64,000 nucleotides of DNA from Varroa destructor (lineage: Eukaryota; Arthropoda; Arachnida; Mesostigmata; Varroidae): assembly GCF_002443255.2 (NCBI RefSeq), contig NW_019211458.1:36444165-36508164 (forward strand). Reading direction: 5' to 3'. How positions within the stretch are numbered: the first letter of the stretch is position 1; every line of letters begins with the position of its first letter. The notes below the pieces were generated by a model. The model was not told where the DNA came from and made no database searches. It was given only the letters and a program-made list of their open reading frames with translations. Below, in pieces: positions 25,640 through 39,029 of the stretch. The position numbers were made by a program, and so were the translations under genes.

Positions 25640-26960
25640 TAAATCAGGAACGCAGATAGAAAACGATACGCCACAAATTAGCGTACTTTTATTCATGTAA
25701 TATTTTTTACGACAATGATATCTCAATATCTTTGTCTTCTAAAACATATTGGCATAAAGTCAATTATATCAACATATATATATTTATTGTACTAATGTTA
25801 CCGAGGCTTTCTTCCAAATTTGTGTGCTCTCTTCTTGCAAAACGCGATCATCATAACTATTAGTCTCTTGGTGCACGATAAAAATTTCAGCTCAAAACTA
25901 TGAGCAATTTCTTTTTAGTCTATCGCTTTTTCGCCCAACCAACATGACATGATCCGCCAAACATCTCTATACATCCCCACAGCAAATAGGAACCGATGTC
26001 TTTATTTACTGTTTCTCTTACGGCGGTTCTTATTACCGCAGAAAGCTGACTAAGCCATTCCTTTCTGGCGACCGGTGTTTACAAAAATCAACTTCACAAA
26101 CTTGGCTGTTCAGTAGCTATCTATAATCCCGTAGATACTTTCCTCGTACGACCCATCGCCGGCGCTAATGTTGGTAGATACACTATATTTTTACTGTTTT
26201 TCTACTTCTCCAACCTAGATTCCGATTTCCTATTAATTCTTTCAATACTGACGGTTAAATCCATATATCGAATTCGTGCTGTATGTATGAGATCTCATTA
26301 TTGCCACCTAGATTTCTCATCACCTAGTGTCTCCCATAGTAAAGAAAACATCAGCTTTCATTATACTAGATGAAATATATATACCAACGGTCCTGCGAGT
26401 GGATGAATGTGGAAACTTTGTTCTCCGCAATATTAACATACATCAGTTTTTTTTTTCTGACAAAGTTTGCGGTAGAGAAATGGCGGTATCACATCGTACG
26501 GACCTAGCTATTGAATATCCTGTTTGTTACAAGTTCAACCAAGACTGTCACCCTACGCTATATGAGACGATGGCTAGTACATACACGGCTCTTTTGCCAC
26601 CATACATTCTACATGGGTAAAGCTGCTTTCAAAGTCAATTGATCAAGATTAGAAAATTATGGACGTCATTTTATTAACATATATATTTCAACTTCTTATA
26701 TTATAAAAACGACACTCACCTCGTCTTGTGCTCATGTTGATACAGGCCCTCACTACAGGAATTCTTTTAGTGCGAATCTAAAAATTAAAAAACACCCGCC
26801 TCGAACAGGAATAAATTGGGTGCTAATTTCGTAAGTTACAAAGACAAGATATCGATTATTAAATCAATTATCGTTGCCTGTGACACAGTTCTGGCACTGG
26901 CCAATGATACACGACTGTTGCATCGGAAAATGATCTCTACTATTTTGATATTAACATATA
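25640..26960. other. Intergenic, downstream of syntaxin-5
   Basis: One plus-strand frame at 26327-26620 has a protein-like middle (VDECGNFVLRNINIHQF) and four cysteines, but I recognise no family and find no splice partner. The rest is AT-rich with nothing supported. Confidence 0.4.
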
Positions 26961-26970
26961 AAAAATTAAA

Positions 26971-26976
26971 TTTATT
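26971..26976 (-). terminator. Candidate poly(A) signal of syntaxin-5
   Basis: TTTATT on plus gives AATAAA on minus, about 150 bases after the syntaxin-5 stop codon. The distance is plausible, but the motif is common in AT-rich DNA. Confidence 0.35.
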
Positions 26977-27125
26977 TGCTGTACCTTTTATCTCACAGTC
27001 TTTGCCCTTTACGAGTAATTTTTTATCGACAACTCTATGTTTACTGATTGTAGAAGCGGCCAATAACAGTAGCTGGTGATAACAACGTTATGACTCTTGT
27101 TTGCACGTCTTGAGACTGCAAGAAG

Positions 27126-30100
27126 CTACGTGGCGATTACGACAAACAAAATGAAAAATACAATTAGCACACCAAACACCTTGATCATCAACCACCGGTT
27201 GCCCGTCATCGACTGGAAATATTTAAGCAGTTCGGAATGTGCTGCCTCCACGCTGAGTGACGCGTTTTCAATGTTCGAATCGACTCGGACCATTATTTCT
27301 TCCTGTGAATTTTTTTATATTTAAATAGTTAATATCTTTCCTCATTTTTGTTTCAAGTTCAGTCAATATATTTCAAACAGTATCACCTATATGTACATAA
27401 TCGGAGCATGAGATTAGCCTGCAAAAGCAATCAACTTTTTCATTTAAGTTCTTTGTCATTGTCCACGCACCTGCTCCTTGACCATATGGGCTAGCTGCTG
27501 GAAGATTCCTCCCAATTCGACTATGGTGCTTTCTATACTCTGCATCGCATCTGCCCTCTGCTGCAGGTATGAGTCTTGCTCATCGTGGAGTAGCAATTGA
27601 GTTTGGACGTTGCTGACAGCTTGCCAGCCGCTCCCTATGATTAGATAATGAATAACCAAAGTCACATTAGCTGGCGTACTACAAGAAGGCAACCGGCAAC
27701 TAAATTGGTCTAGACTAAATCTTCTACAAGTTACAGTGAACCACACGATACGATACGATATGATATAGAATTAAACCTACCACCATCCATATTGATTGCC
27801 GTATTCTCGGCTCTCAGTAAAGCTGCTTCTTCATCCGCTACAAGCAACGAAGGCGTTGAAGCAGGTGCCGTCATCGAAGTTGGCGAAGAAAATTGATCTC
27901 TACGCGATTTCTGCTGTTTTAGATTTTCTGTTCGTACCTCCAGTACCTGGACGTCAGAAAGAAAACACTCGTTAAAACATGCTCTAGCTACAAAAGACCT
28001 TTTCTCTCTTTTGTCTTTAATAGAAAAAAGTCTTTGATAGACCTCTATACTAAAGGCACTTACGACAAAACTTAACCCACATAAAAGGGAAAAAAATATG
28101 TGCGTTTACCAAGCACTGGACCTGGTTCTTCGGGGCGTATTCAAATCGAACTTACAGTACAGAGGGTGGTTTGATTACCAACACGATAGTTATGTAACCG
28201 GAATATGCTAAGCTGTAGTAAAGAAGTTGACGATATAAAGATAATTGAGTTGTCCGGTTATAAAATTCGGTTTAAACCACGCAAAATCACACCTTGAAAA
28301 ATCGAATACAGCAACTGAATATATTTACTTACTTGTCATTATACTAAAGTATGGCAGAATATACTTCAACTCAAAAATTGCATTGGATATACTAGTGATT
28401 ATTTTATTGTCTGTCCCGCCTCACTATCTAGGACGAGTAGATTCTCACCTGTTTGAAGTCGTTCGACATTGACGCTAGTTTCGATTGCAATGAGACTACC
28501 ACAGAATTTGAATGTGACGCCAAATGCCGACCAGTTGTTCCCGTAAGACCAGACGCCAGACCAGACTAAAAAATAAGTTATAAAGAATCATGATAGGTAT
28601 TAGATGAGTCGAACACGACTGCGTAGAACTGAATTTACATATTTTTCCCCTATATAGTTTTATATTGAATAAAGGAATGTTATCCTAAAGGCGTCTGTAA
28701 ATACTATAAACTGTGCTCCTATTAGTTCGTTCTAAACGATGCAATGTATTTGACAGTACATCTGTACCAAGACGCTAAAGCCATAGAACAAAAAAAAATG
28801 TAAGATATCGCAGGCTAGAAAAATATTTATACCTCGTTAAGCTGGGCTATTTGTTTGTTGAGTGACGAAAGATCTTGCTTGATAATGTAAGTCAGTTCTT
28901 GAATTTCATGAGGCCGATCATCAAAAATCGATTTTTTCTTTGCTAACAAAGCCAGCTTCTCAAGCTTAACGAATGTAGCCGTAATATCGCGACCAATCTG
29001 AGCAGAGGCCCTCATGAACAACGAATACTCCTGTAAACCTCGAATTCCTTTTCGGCGGTTGGCCAGGCCGGAGCCAGCCCTGACGCCATTCCCCTTGAAA
29101 TAAAAACGCGTCAGAAAATTGTACATTGGACTCAACTTCAAGTATCTAGGCAACAAAGTATTAAAAAGTCTATTTCTACACTATACATCAAAATCTGGTT
29201 ATATAAGTATGCGGAATTTAGCAAGTCACTCAAAGCACTCACTGCTTATGTAATGCTGCGGAATTTCAATAACACGTGTATGAACTCCGTTTTAGTTTCT
29301 AAATTCTAATTTCAACATAATGGCCTTATAAAGTGTATGATTCTTACCAAATAGTCACTTTTCGAATTTCGTCATTAATTGGATGGCCATCACCGTTCTC
29401 TACTACAAGCAGCTTCTTTTGCTAGAGCAGATTTAAATGCAGTTCGAAGTCACAGGACATTTGAGCGGAAATAATTATACGATATAAACTTGGGATTAAT
29501 TTCTAGTTATTTATTAACGTAGATTTGGTTTACTGATTCGAACTAGGAACTCGTGTATTGCATACAAGCGGTCAGAGTCAATCTGAACTAACCATTCGGC
29601 TTTGCATCTGTTTGGCGGCATTGGCGAACTCAACAGAACGATCTCGAAAGGTCATGTTACTTGGAAGCAGATGCGTGTAGTTCTCGTCTCCGGGATCCAG
29701 AAGGCGGTCGAGGACCGACGGCCGACACTCCTCCTAAACAAATTGTAGTAAAACGTTTTTTATTTCAAAGTTAAAGCTCTACAGAGTATGATCAGCTGTG
29801 AATTCCAGTTCTGATCGATCGCTCACTTATGCTACGAATAAAAAACCTGAAGTGGTGTCACCAATTTCCTAGAGAAACAGCACTACCAGTATGTTTCGCC
29901 AGCTACCTAATCTAAAAAACCATACAAGGAGGAATTTGTACAATTTTCTGCGCACGGCACCTTCCAAACGTTTACACTGATCATTTTAATGAAGTATATC
30001 CTTAGTAAGTAATTCCTACGTGGAAGAGTTGTACGAATTTACGAGAATCGACAAACGATGACAAGTGGTTGTTTCAGGCTGTACATCAGTATATCAATTG

Positions 30101-30216
30101 TATTCACCCACCTCGGCTAGTTGAGCCGATAATTGTTGCAAGGGTTGATAGGTGTAAAACTGTTCAGGTATCCAACTGCTGACGGTCTTTAAATTCTGTT
30201 TGCGGTTGGTCAGCAT
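27126..30216 (-). CDS. STX5: Syntaxin-5, Golgi Qa-SNARE
   Basis: Syntaxin-5 is the Qa-SNARE that drives fusion of ER-to-Golgi and intra-Golgi vesicles. Seven exons join in phase on the minus strand: 30216-30112, 29733-29593, 29093-28833, 28565-28449, 27946-27781, 27634-27471 and 27302-27126, giving about 376 residues. The N-terminal Habc part includes TFVKLEKLALLAKKKS and ELTYIIKQDLSSLNKQIAQL. Exon 4 carries VVVSLQSKLASMSNDFK. The SNARE motif is at about 284-343 and has the zero-layer glutamine in FQQLAHMV. A hydrophobic tail anchor follows NRWLMIK at about 356-375. The first ATG at 30216 has an in-frame stop just upstream. Met62 (MTFRDRSVEF) aligns with the start of the vertebrate short isoform. 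It is divergent to PUS7. Confidence 0.95.
29534..29593 (-). pseudogene. tRNA-like sequence at the syntaxin-5 exon 2 donor
   Basis: On the minus strand, GGTTAGTTCAGATTG resembles a tRNA D-arm and A box, and AGTTCGAATCA, 37 bases on, resembles the B box. The segment between them (GCTTGTATGCAATACACGAG) has an anticodon-arm look. The first bases are also the 5' splice donor (ATG/GTTAGT) of syntaxin-5 intron 2. No acceptor stem pairs. It is either a degenerate tRNA-derived insert that begins at the exon edge or a chance match. Confidence 0.35.
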
Positions 30217-33200
30217 CACATAACGTCAAGCGGCAAAAGCTTTATATCTGAAACACGTTCGGATCACAGATACCAAGCTAACAAGTTCACAGGGAGGTTC
30301 CGTAGGTATCCATACTGAGCGGATACGCGCCCTCGGATGGGCACGTATACATGTTATTGTTATGCTTTAAGGAGATATTTTAATACGTGAGACATTGCAC
30401 TCATTCAGTATCATACAACGAATATCATTGAAGGATGAGCAGTAAACGTTAGACGCGCTATACACAAGCATTCTACCCGAAAGTAAATTCCCCGCGCCCT
30501 CGTGTTAGTTTCACATACCTATTATGCGGCACAAAGCACAACGTGCTTTGAAAAACACGGCTTAAAAGGCATTTAGTGTAAAATGTGCATCTACCGTGAA
30601 CACTATTATAATCTTCCAAAATCAAAAGATATCACCCGAAACGGCGACGGAACTTGTCACTTATGTGCACTTAGTGTTTTAATTAGCATTTCACGTGGCA
30701 AGTTTCTTGGCGTTTACTCAGCCAGGTAAAATTATTCAGCAACAAGGTTTTCAGAGATGATCTGCGTTACATGTTCATATCTAACACCATTTTTTTTTAA
30801 TCGACCTGGTTTCGTACTGATAAAATTATTATTCGAATATATCCGTTACCACTGCTTGTCCCGCAGGGTATAATATCCTCGCGGCTCGTTCGTTCATCCA
30901 AAACTTCCGTGTCGGTTATAATGCTCTCAGAGTTCGAATTTTCCTGGTGTCGTTTACATTCATATTAGCTGACATTCTGCATGAAAAAAAGTTTACACCA
31001 GATTAGTTAATTTGTCCGCAAGCTCGTAGCGATTGACTATGATTTTATTCTGACGTATAATTTACATATTTCGTACCGTTTTCGGTTTTTATAGTGAGTC
31101 TGAGGGCAACAGCTGCTGATATAGGCATGCGTTAATACACAGTTCGAAAAGACCCTTAGCTTAACAATCTAGTTGGTAAAGACTCGATATCCCTTGAGGT
31201 AGCACATATGCCGGGCTGATACAAGGAACTAGGTATTAAAAATTACACCACATTACCTCACTCACCTTTGAAATTCACTTTTCTTCATATTTCAGTTACA
31301 ATTATATGCCGTTTCCTATCCTACCGAATTGCTGACGAAATTACAGTGCGACAAATGTAATACACATTTTTCATTAAGCACTACAAATTATAAATATAAA
31401 TACATATATTATAAATAAAAATACCTACCTATCGAACATAACGTGCAGTACAGGTCTTGTTGCCATCACACCGATGCACCGATTATCCCTAAGAAAAATA
31501 TCGCGAAACAGGATTCACTATGTGTATTAAGTGCTCACTAATTGTTTTACACACATCATTAAGATGATTTAGCGTTGTTGATTGCCAATGTGGCAGCTCA
31601 ATTTCGAATCCGCAAGGTACAGTCGAACTAACAATAGGAGCTTAAGAAAATCTCTTCGACATGCTTTAGAAATAGGCTGGAAGCCAACCATAAAAAGAAT
31701 TGTTTTGGAAATAGAACTATAAACATTTGTCGATCTTTATGACAATGCGATAAAAATATATATACATACACTCTGTGTTATCAGCAAGCTTCAGAGAACT
31801 TGTTTTTCTACTTGGTTCTACTGCTAATAAAATTTAAATCTGTATGTGAGATAATATGATCAGATTCGAATTGTTACGAGTTCGGATTCTTCATTGATAA
31901 CAATAACATGAGGGCCCATAACTGACTTCATTTAACTGAAGACATAGAAATCCTATATTGAAACATCTAAATGACATTAACAAAACATCACGATACCAAT
32001 AGGAAAGACCTATGACGTCAATGAAATAGGCCAATCATTCCGCACACTAAATTTCGAAAGGTCTCCATATACACTTTCATATTTCCAAAATTTGTTACAT
32101 ATTTTCATCGGTAAGAAATATACAACGTACAACCCACACTACATAAATAAACTGGTGAACCTGGTTTTCATTGCACTATCTTTGTGGGTTTTCACCTCCA
32201 AGTAGCATTCATATCAATGCAAAGAACGGTGCGGGCTGAATCCACAAGCGGTTGAACAATTTAAATTAGTACGTTAGCTTACACATCTTCTAAAAACAGT
32301 TCGACTGAAATGTCGACAAACGAATTCCGAGTCAAATCATGTGTAGACGCCCGTGATACAAATATTGTTCTAGCTTATGCATATCGTATCTTTTACACTG
32401 ATTTTTTGATGTGGAATCGCTGAATGATAATGTTTGCTTATCACTTGTCAAATAAGACAAAACATTAGAATCGTATCGCTATATTCCAGACAACTATTCG
32501 AAAGCGCACTCCTGTCTACTAGGCTGACTAGGCTATCAGCCAAATTGTATTCGTTCTGATTTTGTTGATCGCCAACGACATGCTGCACTGCCCTTGCAGC
32601 CATTTCCATACAAAGAGAATCTTCCGTATCCATCTTCAGCCTCACTAGTTTGGTGACCCTCTGATGACTAACTATGAGTCCTATAGTGTCACAGCTGTTC
32701 CAGCTCTTCAGCTGCCACGTCAACCTCTTTCAATGAAAAAAAAAACCTTCATGTATGTGCATAGGCCGACTTACTGGGACGTAAATAGTTATCCGATTTG
32801 GTCATGTAACTACACTACAGAACCCGCGAGTCTAAAAGCACAATCACTCACACACAGCATTGCAGAATCCGCTTTCGCATAATATTTGTATTTTTCTATA
32901 GGCATTTACACGGTGATCACCAACGGAGTAGAACGCAGGGAATTCTTTCCGCATGCCGCTGACTATAGAAGCGGACCGAGCTCAACAAATCCCCATAACG
33001 ACTCACTTGGCTCATGTGTCCAGTAAGCAAATGTTGAAGCCTTATCAAAGATCCACCAGGGGGCGCTGCCTATACCATAACTCACTACTGACATTGTGTA
33101 TTTCACCAAGTTTTACGTCTAGAAAATCAGGTGTACGACAATATTAAACAATATTTGGTGGTAAAATTGTATATATTTATGTATAAGAAGCATAGGTTGA

Positions 33201-33780
33201 GTCTCGTCTGTGATAACTTTATGGCACTGTAAGCACAGAGTGGAGTATAATACATCAAATATCAATTCATATAGCTCTCCCGTTTTCAATGGACCTGATG
33301 TGAAAAAACCCACGTGCGCTTTCTGACTGCAAACAACATCGGCGGATAAACAAGTATTCGCTAGTACTTGGTTTCTGCTGTTCGGCAATCTTCATTGTGT
33401 TCACCATCCTGAGCAAGCCTTAAATAAATGCTACTGCTTAATTAGCGAAATTTATTATTTCATTGGTAACACAGACAAGCTTGTTCCTACAATGTACTAC
33501 TGACAAAAGCTCTTCAACTCACTCGTTATAACCTGGGTATAGGAAACGTCGATGATAAGTTCCACAGGAAAACGTTTGCAATGACCCTATCACTTATTTA
33601 AGTAAGTAGAGTTTGGACCCATATCAATTAATTTTTTAAGTACAATTATTCTAATTGATTGGATATGAATAAGTATATATTGTTAGTACACACAGACTTT
33701 GGCAGACGTTGGTATTTAAATTGCATGCGCTTTTCGTCTATTTTCGTGTTACACAGATATACGCCTTTGTCATTTTCAGG
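30217..33780. other. Intergenic between syntaxin-5 and PUS7
   Basis: This holds the divergent promoter region of the two genes. The only coding-like item is the small minus-strand frame at 32448-32633, listed separately. A tRNA-like A-box motif (TAGCTTAACAATCTAG) near 31159 has no convincing B box. Nothing else could be supported. Confidence 0.5.
32448..32633 (-). CDS. Small open frame of 61 codons, unknown
   Basis: From the ATG at 32633 an open frame runs to a TGA at 32448. Its composition is balanced and protein-like: MDTEDSLCMEMAARAVQHVV, then a glutamine/asparagine-rich segment, then LADSLVSLVDRSALSNSC. I recognise no family. It could be a terminal exon or a small gene upstream of syntaxin-5, or chance. 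No poly(A) signal or splice partner was identified. Confidence 0.15.
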   Translation of the reverse strand: MDTEDSLCMEMAARAVQHVVGDQQNQNEYNLADSLVSLVDRSALSNSCLEYSDTILMFCLI

Positions 33781-33785
33781 TGTTT

Positions 33786-33800
33786 TGACGTCACTATATA
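33786..33800 (+). promoter_or_regulatory. CRE-like palindrome and TATA-like box upstream of PUS7
   Basis: TGACGTCA, the full cAMP-response-element/ATF palindrome, lies at 33786-33793 and is followed at once by TATATA. The PUS7 start codon is at 33837. Because the motifs are only about 40 bases before the ATG, they would imply a very short 5' UTR or could be fortuitous. Confidence 0.3.
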
Positions 33801-33836
33801 TGGCTTGTTATTGATGTCTTTTTCTAAAGATACGTC

Positions 33837-36800
33837 ATGACATCAGACAAACGTGTTCATTCATTGAATGAGCTGGTGACCAATGCAACGAATGATGATG
33901 AGCCACCAACTAAAAGGTCTAGGTTCTTCAGGCCCTCAGAGAGAAGTATGGGCATTTCCGAATACGTTAACAAAAACCGAAAGACTTCATTTCGTGCTAA
34001 ACTCAAGGCAAGGACGTTTGATTTTATAGTTAAAGAAATCGATCCGGTGGGAAATGTCGTCCAACTTACAACCCTTGAAAATCCTGTAAAGGAAGACGAC
34101 ACCGGCACGCAAGGTTAATATGCTTTAAATATATATCATATTAATATGATGTTATAGTAGTTTATCGTAGTTTATTACAGTAGATGTTACATTAGTTTAT
34201 CGATCGTTTTAAATGTACTGTAAAAATAGAGTGAAAGTAGACCGATTAAATGTTTTCCGCTAATAGCTTTGTTCCTAATTATACTTCTGTAGTAAAAAGG
34301 AATTCATATATGAGTTGATCTCCGTAGACAAGGAGATCATTAAATTTAAAAAAAAAACAAGCAAACGTTACTTGTTTACTAATGAAAAGTCGTACCGGAT
34401 CAGAAGCTTAAAAGAAAGAGGACATAAGTCAGAGTCTAAATAGCACGCATAAGTACAATTACCTTTTTTCTATGTGCAGCGCTTGAACCTACTGTGAAGG
34501 AGGAGTTAAATGCAATGGTAGAGTCAGAAGATATACTGGCCACGGTTAGAGTCAATGTGACAAATCTGACTAAGGGACAGCGAACTCAGGTGCACGTAGC
34601 TATCAGAAATGGATATCCCTCACTACAAAGTGAAACTAAGGATGAAGGTGCGCTGAATAAAGCAGAGAATAATGGACTTTATTTTTAGACAAAGTTTCAT
34701 TTATTATCTACTTGAATATTTTATCTGCGGTGCTCTTTACATCTTTTCGTCATTTATGCTTCCTTCACCTAGTTCGTCGCTTATGGTTCAGTTTACTATA
34801 GAGTGATTTTGCGTTAATGCTATTTACTGTAGAACCGGTTTGCAAGCACACATAACGTACGCATTTGAGTTATTCCAGGTAATGTAAAGTTCATTGTTGT
34901 AACGAAGAAAAAAGCTCATAGAGGCGAACGACAGAGATATTATTGGCCTAATGGAAGACCTAATCACACTACGTTCGTATTATACAAGGTTAGCATAATG
35001 TTTTCAAGGTTCAGAACTCTACTGAAATTTGGTCTGCTTGCTTGTACAATAAGTATTTCCCTCGGTTGGTTCAAGCGAAAATGGTAAAGCCATTTGAAAG
35101 CATAGCATTTTGCGCAGCTTCATCGAGCACTAATGAAAACATGTATTTATTTTGATCTTTAGGATGTCCACTATCAAATCAACATTCGTATGTCCTCTGT
35201 GTTATAATCTAATGTTCTATCTGTTCTAATCTAACGCTTGACGACATTTCATTTTTTACTCAGGAAAATATCGACACCATGGAAGCGATAAACATCATCT
35301 CAGGACTGACGCGAACAAAACCGTCTGCGTTCGCCTATGCTGGCACGAAAGACAAGCGGGCCGTTACCTTGCAGCGGGTGTCTATCTACAGAATGAAGCC
35401 TGAGTATTTGCTCGGTAATAATCCACTTACCTTTGTAGTCCAATTTAATTAATTTTTCTACCGTTGTCTTAATAAAGGTTTTTTTTTATAAAGGATGACG
35501 TGCTTTGGTGCGTCCTTGTCAAATTCTGCTTGAAACTTCTACTTTATTTTTTAAGTCCGCATACAATTGTTGGAACTGAAACCTTCGATTTATATAATTT
35601 ACAGGTATTAACAAGCGGTGTGAGAAGTTTAAAATTGGAAATGTGCACTTTGGAGAGAAGATGATTCAACTAGGCGAACTTAAAGGAAACAGATTCGTCC
35701 TCACTCTGAGGTAGGACAACAGAATTGTCCTTTAGGCATAGCTTAAGTTGAGACGTTGAAATTATCTAAAGACATTTTTTGTGTTACGATGACCAAATAG
35801 GAAATATGTTTCGTGTTATGTCGGTGGACGCTGTTGTGAAATTAGCAACATACCAAATAATTTTTTTGCATTAATTTTTATCTATACATAAATAAAGCAT
35901 TGTTCGTTTATATGCGTCTTTAAGAAATCCTCACAGAACTATTCTTTGTGGGAGTTCAAATTAATTCCATCAATTTAGACTTATTATTATTATGAAAACT
36001 ATTATTATATTTATAAATTATTGGATTCAACCGTTCATTCACCGGTAAAGAACTTCTGACTGAACAGTGAATATTGAATAGTTAGATAGTAATAATACTA
36101 AGACGAATAAAAATGAAAATCATAAATTTCTGATAGAGACGTAACCGGAGGAAGTGGCGAGGAAATCACAGAAGCTCTCGAGGTTCTCCGCTGCAAAGGT
36201 TTTATCAATTACTTCGGTCTTCAGAGATTTGGAACGACGAGTATACCCACACATGATATTGGTTAGCAGTCTTTTTCACATTGTCTTTTTTCCCCTTTTT
36301 TATCTGAAATTTCTGTTATTGTGTAATGTAGATATACTTTTTATTTATTAAGGTCATATCTAAGCGCGTTCATCGTAGATTTATGTTCGAGCTGCGTCAT
36401 AACTTTTGTAGGGAAAACGCGTGGAAACGAGTGGACGCTCCAATACTCCCCACTGCCTTCAACCAGATACGACCGAAAACAGATCTAAGTCCTTTTTTAA
36501 TTTTCAATTTGTTGGGTATCAATACGAGCCAACGGTAACATGTTTGACATTGTCTAATATTTTTGGGAAATACGTATTAGAAATGTATCGCTTTAAAATC
36601 CTTTTTAAACGGTCCAGTGTTTAATGCTGTATTTGTCTTAGGTAAAAAAATGTTGGCGAACGATATGGAAGCTGCTTGTGACCTTATTTTACGGCCTCGG
36701 TCTGGTGGACGGCCTCGACCCGATCTTGATGCCGCCAGAGTTCACTGGAAGAAAACGCGTGATGCGGCCGCTTCGCACGCGCTGCTCACGACTCGAGGAT

Positions 36801-39029
36801 CTCAAAATTCTCCAGAAGGATACCTTCTAGCGGCGATCGCAAAGGACCCAGGGAACTATTATGTACCTGCTTAGCTTTATGTGCACTTGTTCCACCGTTC
36901 ATACAACATATTTTTAAGACTTTCACAAAACTTAAGGACGAATGTTCCACTATCAAGTACACAGCATGCATGGCTTTGAAGATTTCATTTTTAGTTGGCC
37001 TTGTCGTAAAGTAATGAAGTTGTTTCTTTTAGTCTGCCCTGTTCGCTCTACAGAAGAATACCCGCCTCTTGTATATTCATGCCTACCAAAGTTATGTGTG
37101 GAATAGCGTCGTATCAAGGTGAGATAATTTATACTCGTGTTCTTCTTTTTCTTCAATTTTTTCTTCGCCCTTTTTTTCTTGCTTCTTTTGTCAGGAAACA
37201 TAATAATTTAAGGGCATCCCTAAGCATGCATTTCGTAACCAACGTGTGCTGTTCTTAAGAGCACGATTAAATAGTAACTATATAATTTTAAATCACCAAT
37301 TATAAAGTCAGAATAGAAAATAACATCGATAAATCAGCAAACTGTTACAACTAGATGTAGTGGTTTCTTACTTGTAAATTATATTCATGGCTATAGGCGT
37401 GTTGCACGGTATGGAATCGAGCTACTCGAGGGAGATCTGGTCCTCAGCGCGGATGTGAAAGATGATGGAGACCAAGCACCTATTCAGGTATAAGCCTTGC
37501 GGCCTCATAACTAAAACATAAGTATTTGCATGGCAGTAACTTTTAGCGTTTTGTTGTGCGTGGTACCGGACATTCTGAGCAAGTTTTAACTACATTGCTT
37601 AAGTTCATTAAAGTCTGGTTTCAATAGCAGGCATATGCAGTTATACTATATAGATAGCTAGTGCCACTGCAATCGGTGATAACGTAAAATATAGTTTCTT
37701 TGCTCGTAGTTCAGGGGTCTTTTTATTCGTGCCTGTCTTTATTTATAGGTGATAACAAAAGAAAATATGTCATTATTCAGCGTTTGGAATGTCGTACTGC
37801 CTTTACCAGGCTACGCGATGAAGTATCCACGGAACGAGCAGAGCGAGTGGTACACTGAGATTGTCAAAGCCGATGGTTTTCAAGGTCTCGATTGTTTTAA
37901 CAGCAAAAATCGCTCATTTTCAATGCGGGGCAGTTATCGAAAAATCTTCTGTTTGCCCGGTGACCTTCAGTATGAGGTAGGACTTAGCAACAGCGATTAT
38001 CAACATCCTGTAGAATACCATATTAGATACAGGCAATATAACGTAGCAATATCTAACTTTTTAAAATACTTACTTAGCGATTGAATTAGCGAACAGCGAG
38101 TTGTTAAGAAACGATACAATTGAATGATAATCGTGAAGTGTGTCAGAAATAATCAGGTGTATTAGACGATTACGATAGCATATCATGACTATATATATAT
38201 GCACTGAAAGCCTTGAAATTCACATCGTTAAGTATCTAAAAATACACGTAGTGAAATGAATCCTTCTGTTTTGAAAATTTGCCGTAGATCAAAAAATATA
38301 CCGACCCGAATCAGCCGTTGGTGAAAACCGATTGGGATATTATGTTGGAGTCGGATGAAAAGTTGCGAGCTGCCGAAGCAAAAAAGATCCAGGTGAGATT
38401 TCAATAAAGGCAAAAAAAGTCGACTTTTTTTTTTGCTTTTAAGCTCTTTGCATACAGTTACAGCAGAAATCTGTTTTGTTTTTGGGGTTCCAAAAGTCGG
38501 TATTTATCAGAAATCTATGCAAATGTGCGTAGATCTATCATGTACGCAAAACTTATTTTTCCACGGTTTCATTCCGGGAGCATCGTAATAATGCATCATC
38601 ATAATCGTGCTATTAGATACGCTGTTTATACGATAGTAGCTTTTACGTCTGATTCAGATTAAGCACATGCGTCGCGAGTTGGAAAACGCTGAAAAGACAG
38701 AGAACGGAGAGGCTATTTTTGAGCCAAAAAGAAGAAAATCCACAAACGAAGAGGTCAAGAACAACGGTGTAGAGACTGCCGAAGAAGGGACAACCTCAAA
38801 AGCTGCCGAAGCGTCAGATGAAACGGCCAATGAACGGACAGCAGTTGTATTAGCATTCTCGCTACCGCCAGCGGCGTACGCCACCATGCTGTTGAGGGAG
38901 TTTTTGAGAAATGAAAGCGAAGAGGACTCTTGTCGTGTTGACAGTTCAACTGGAAAAAACGCGTATGAAGATGATGCCGAAGAAGATGATAAAAATCAAG
39001 AAAAGACCGGTGAGGAATGGAAGGACTGA
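33837..39029 (+). CDS. PUS7: Pseudouridylate synthase 7 (TruD family)
   Basis: PUS7 converts specific uridines to pseudouridine in tRNA, mRNA and other RNAs. Twelve exons keep phase: 33837-34113, 34480-34647, 34879-34988, 35264-35414, 35605-35710, 36137-36261, 36642-36862, 37033-37118, 37397-37487, 37749-37976, 38288-38392 and 38658-39029, for about 679 residues (human about 661). The catalytic aspartate is in AYAGTKDKRA at about residue 215. Other hallmarks are FINYFGLQRFGT, RLLYIHAYQSYVWN and the C-terminal FSLPPAAYATMLLREFL. The start is the first ATG of a frame rich in TruD-family N-terminal features (ISEYVNKN). A highly acidic tail of about 40 residues (DDAEEDDKNQEK) follows the conserved core. 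It converges with IBA57. Confidence 0.95.

Noticed and set aside
31140..31220. tRNA-like A-box TAGCTTAACAATCTAGTTGG
   Set aside because: No B box follows at the right distance and no arms pair.
32664..33388. Several 60-90 codon frames upstream of PUS7
   Set aside because: They lack domains and splice partners and overlap on opposite strands, as expected by chance.
35079..35130. Resemblance to the U4 snRNA start (TTTTGCGCAG ... CTAATGA)
   Set aside because: The match is short with a gap, and it lies in a PUS7 intron with no supporting downstream elements.
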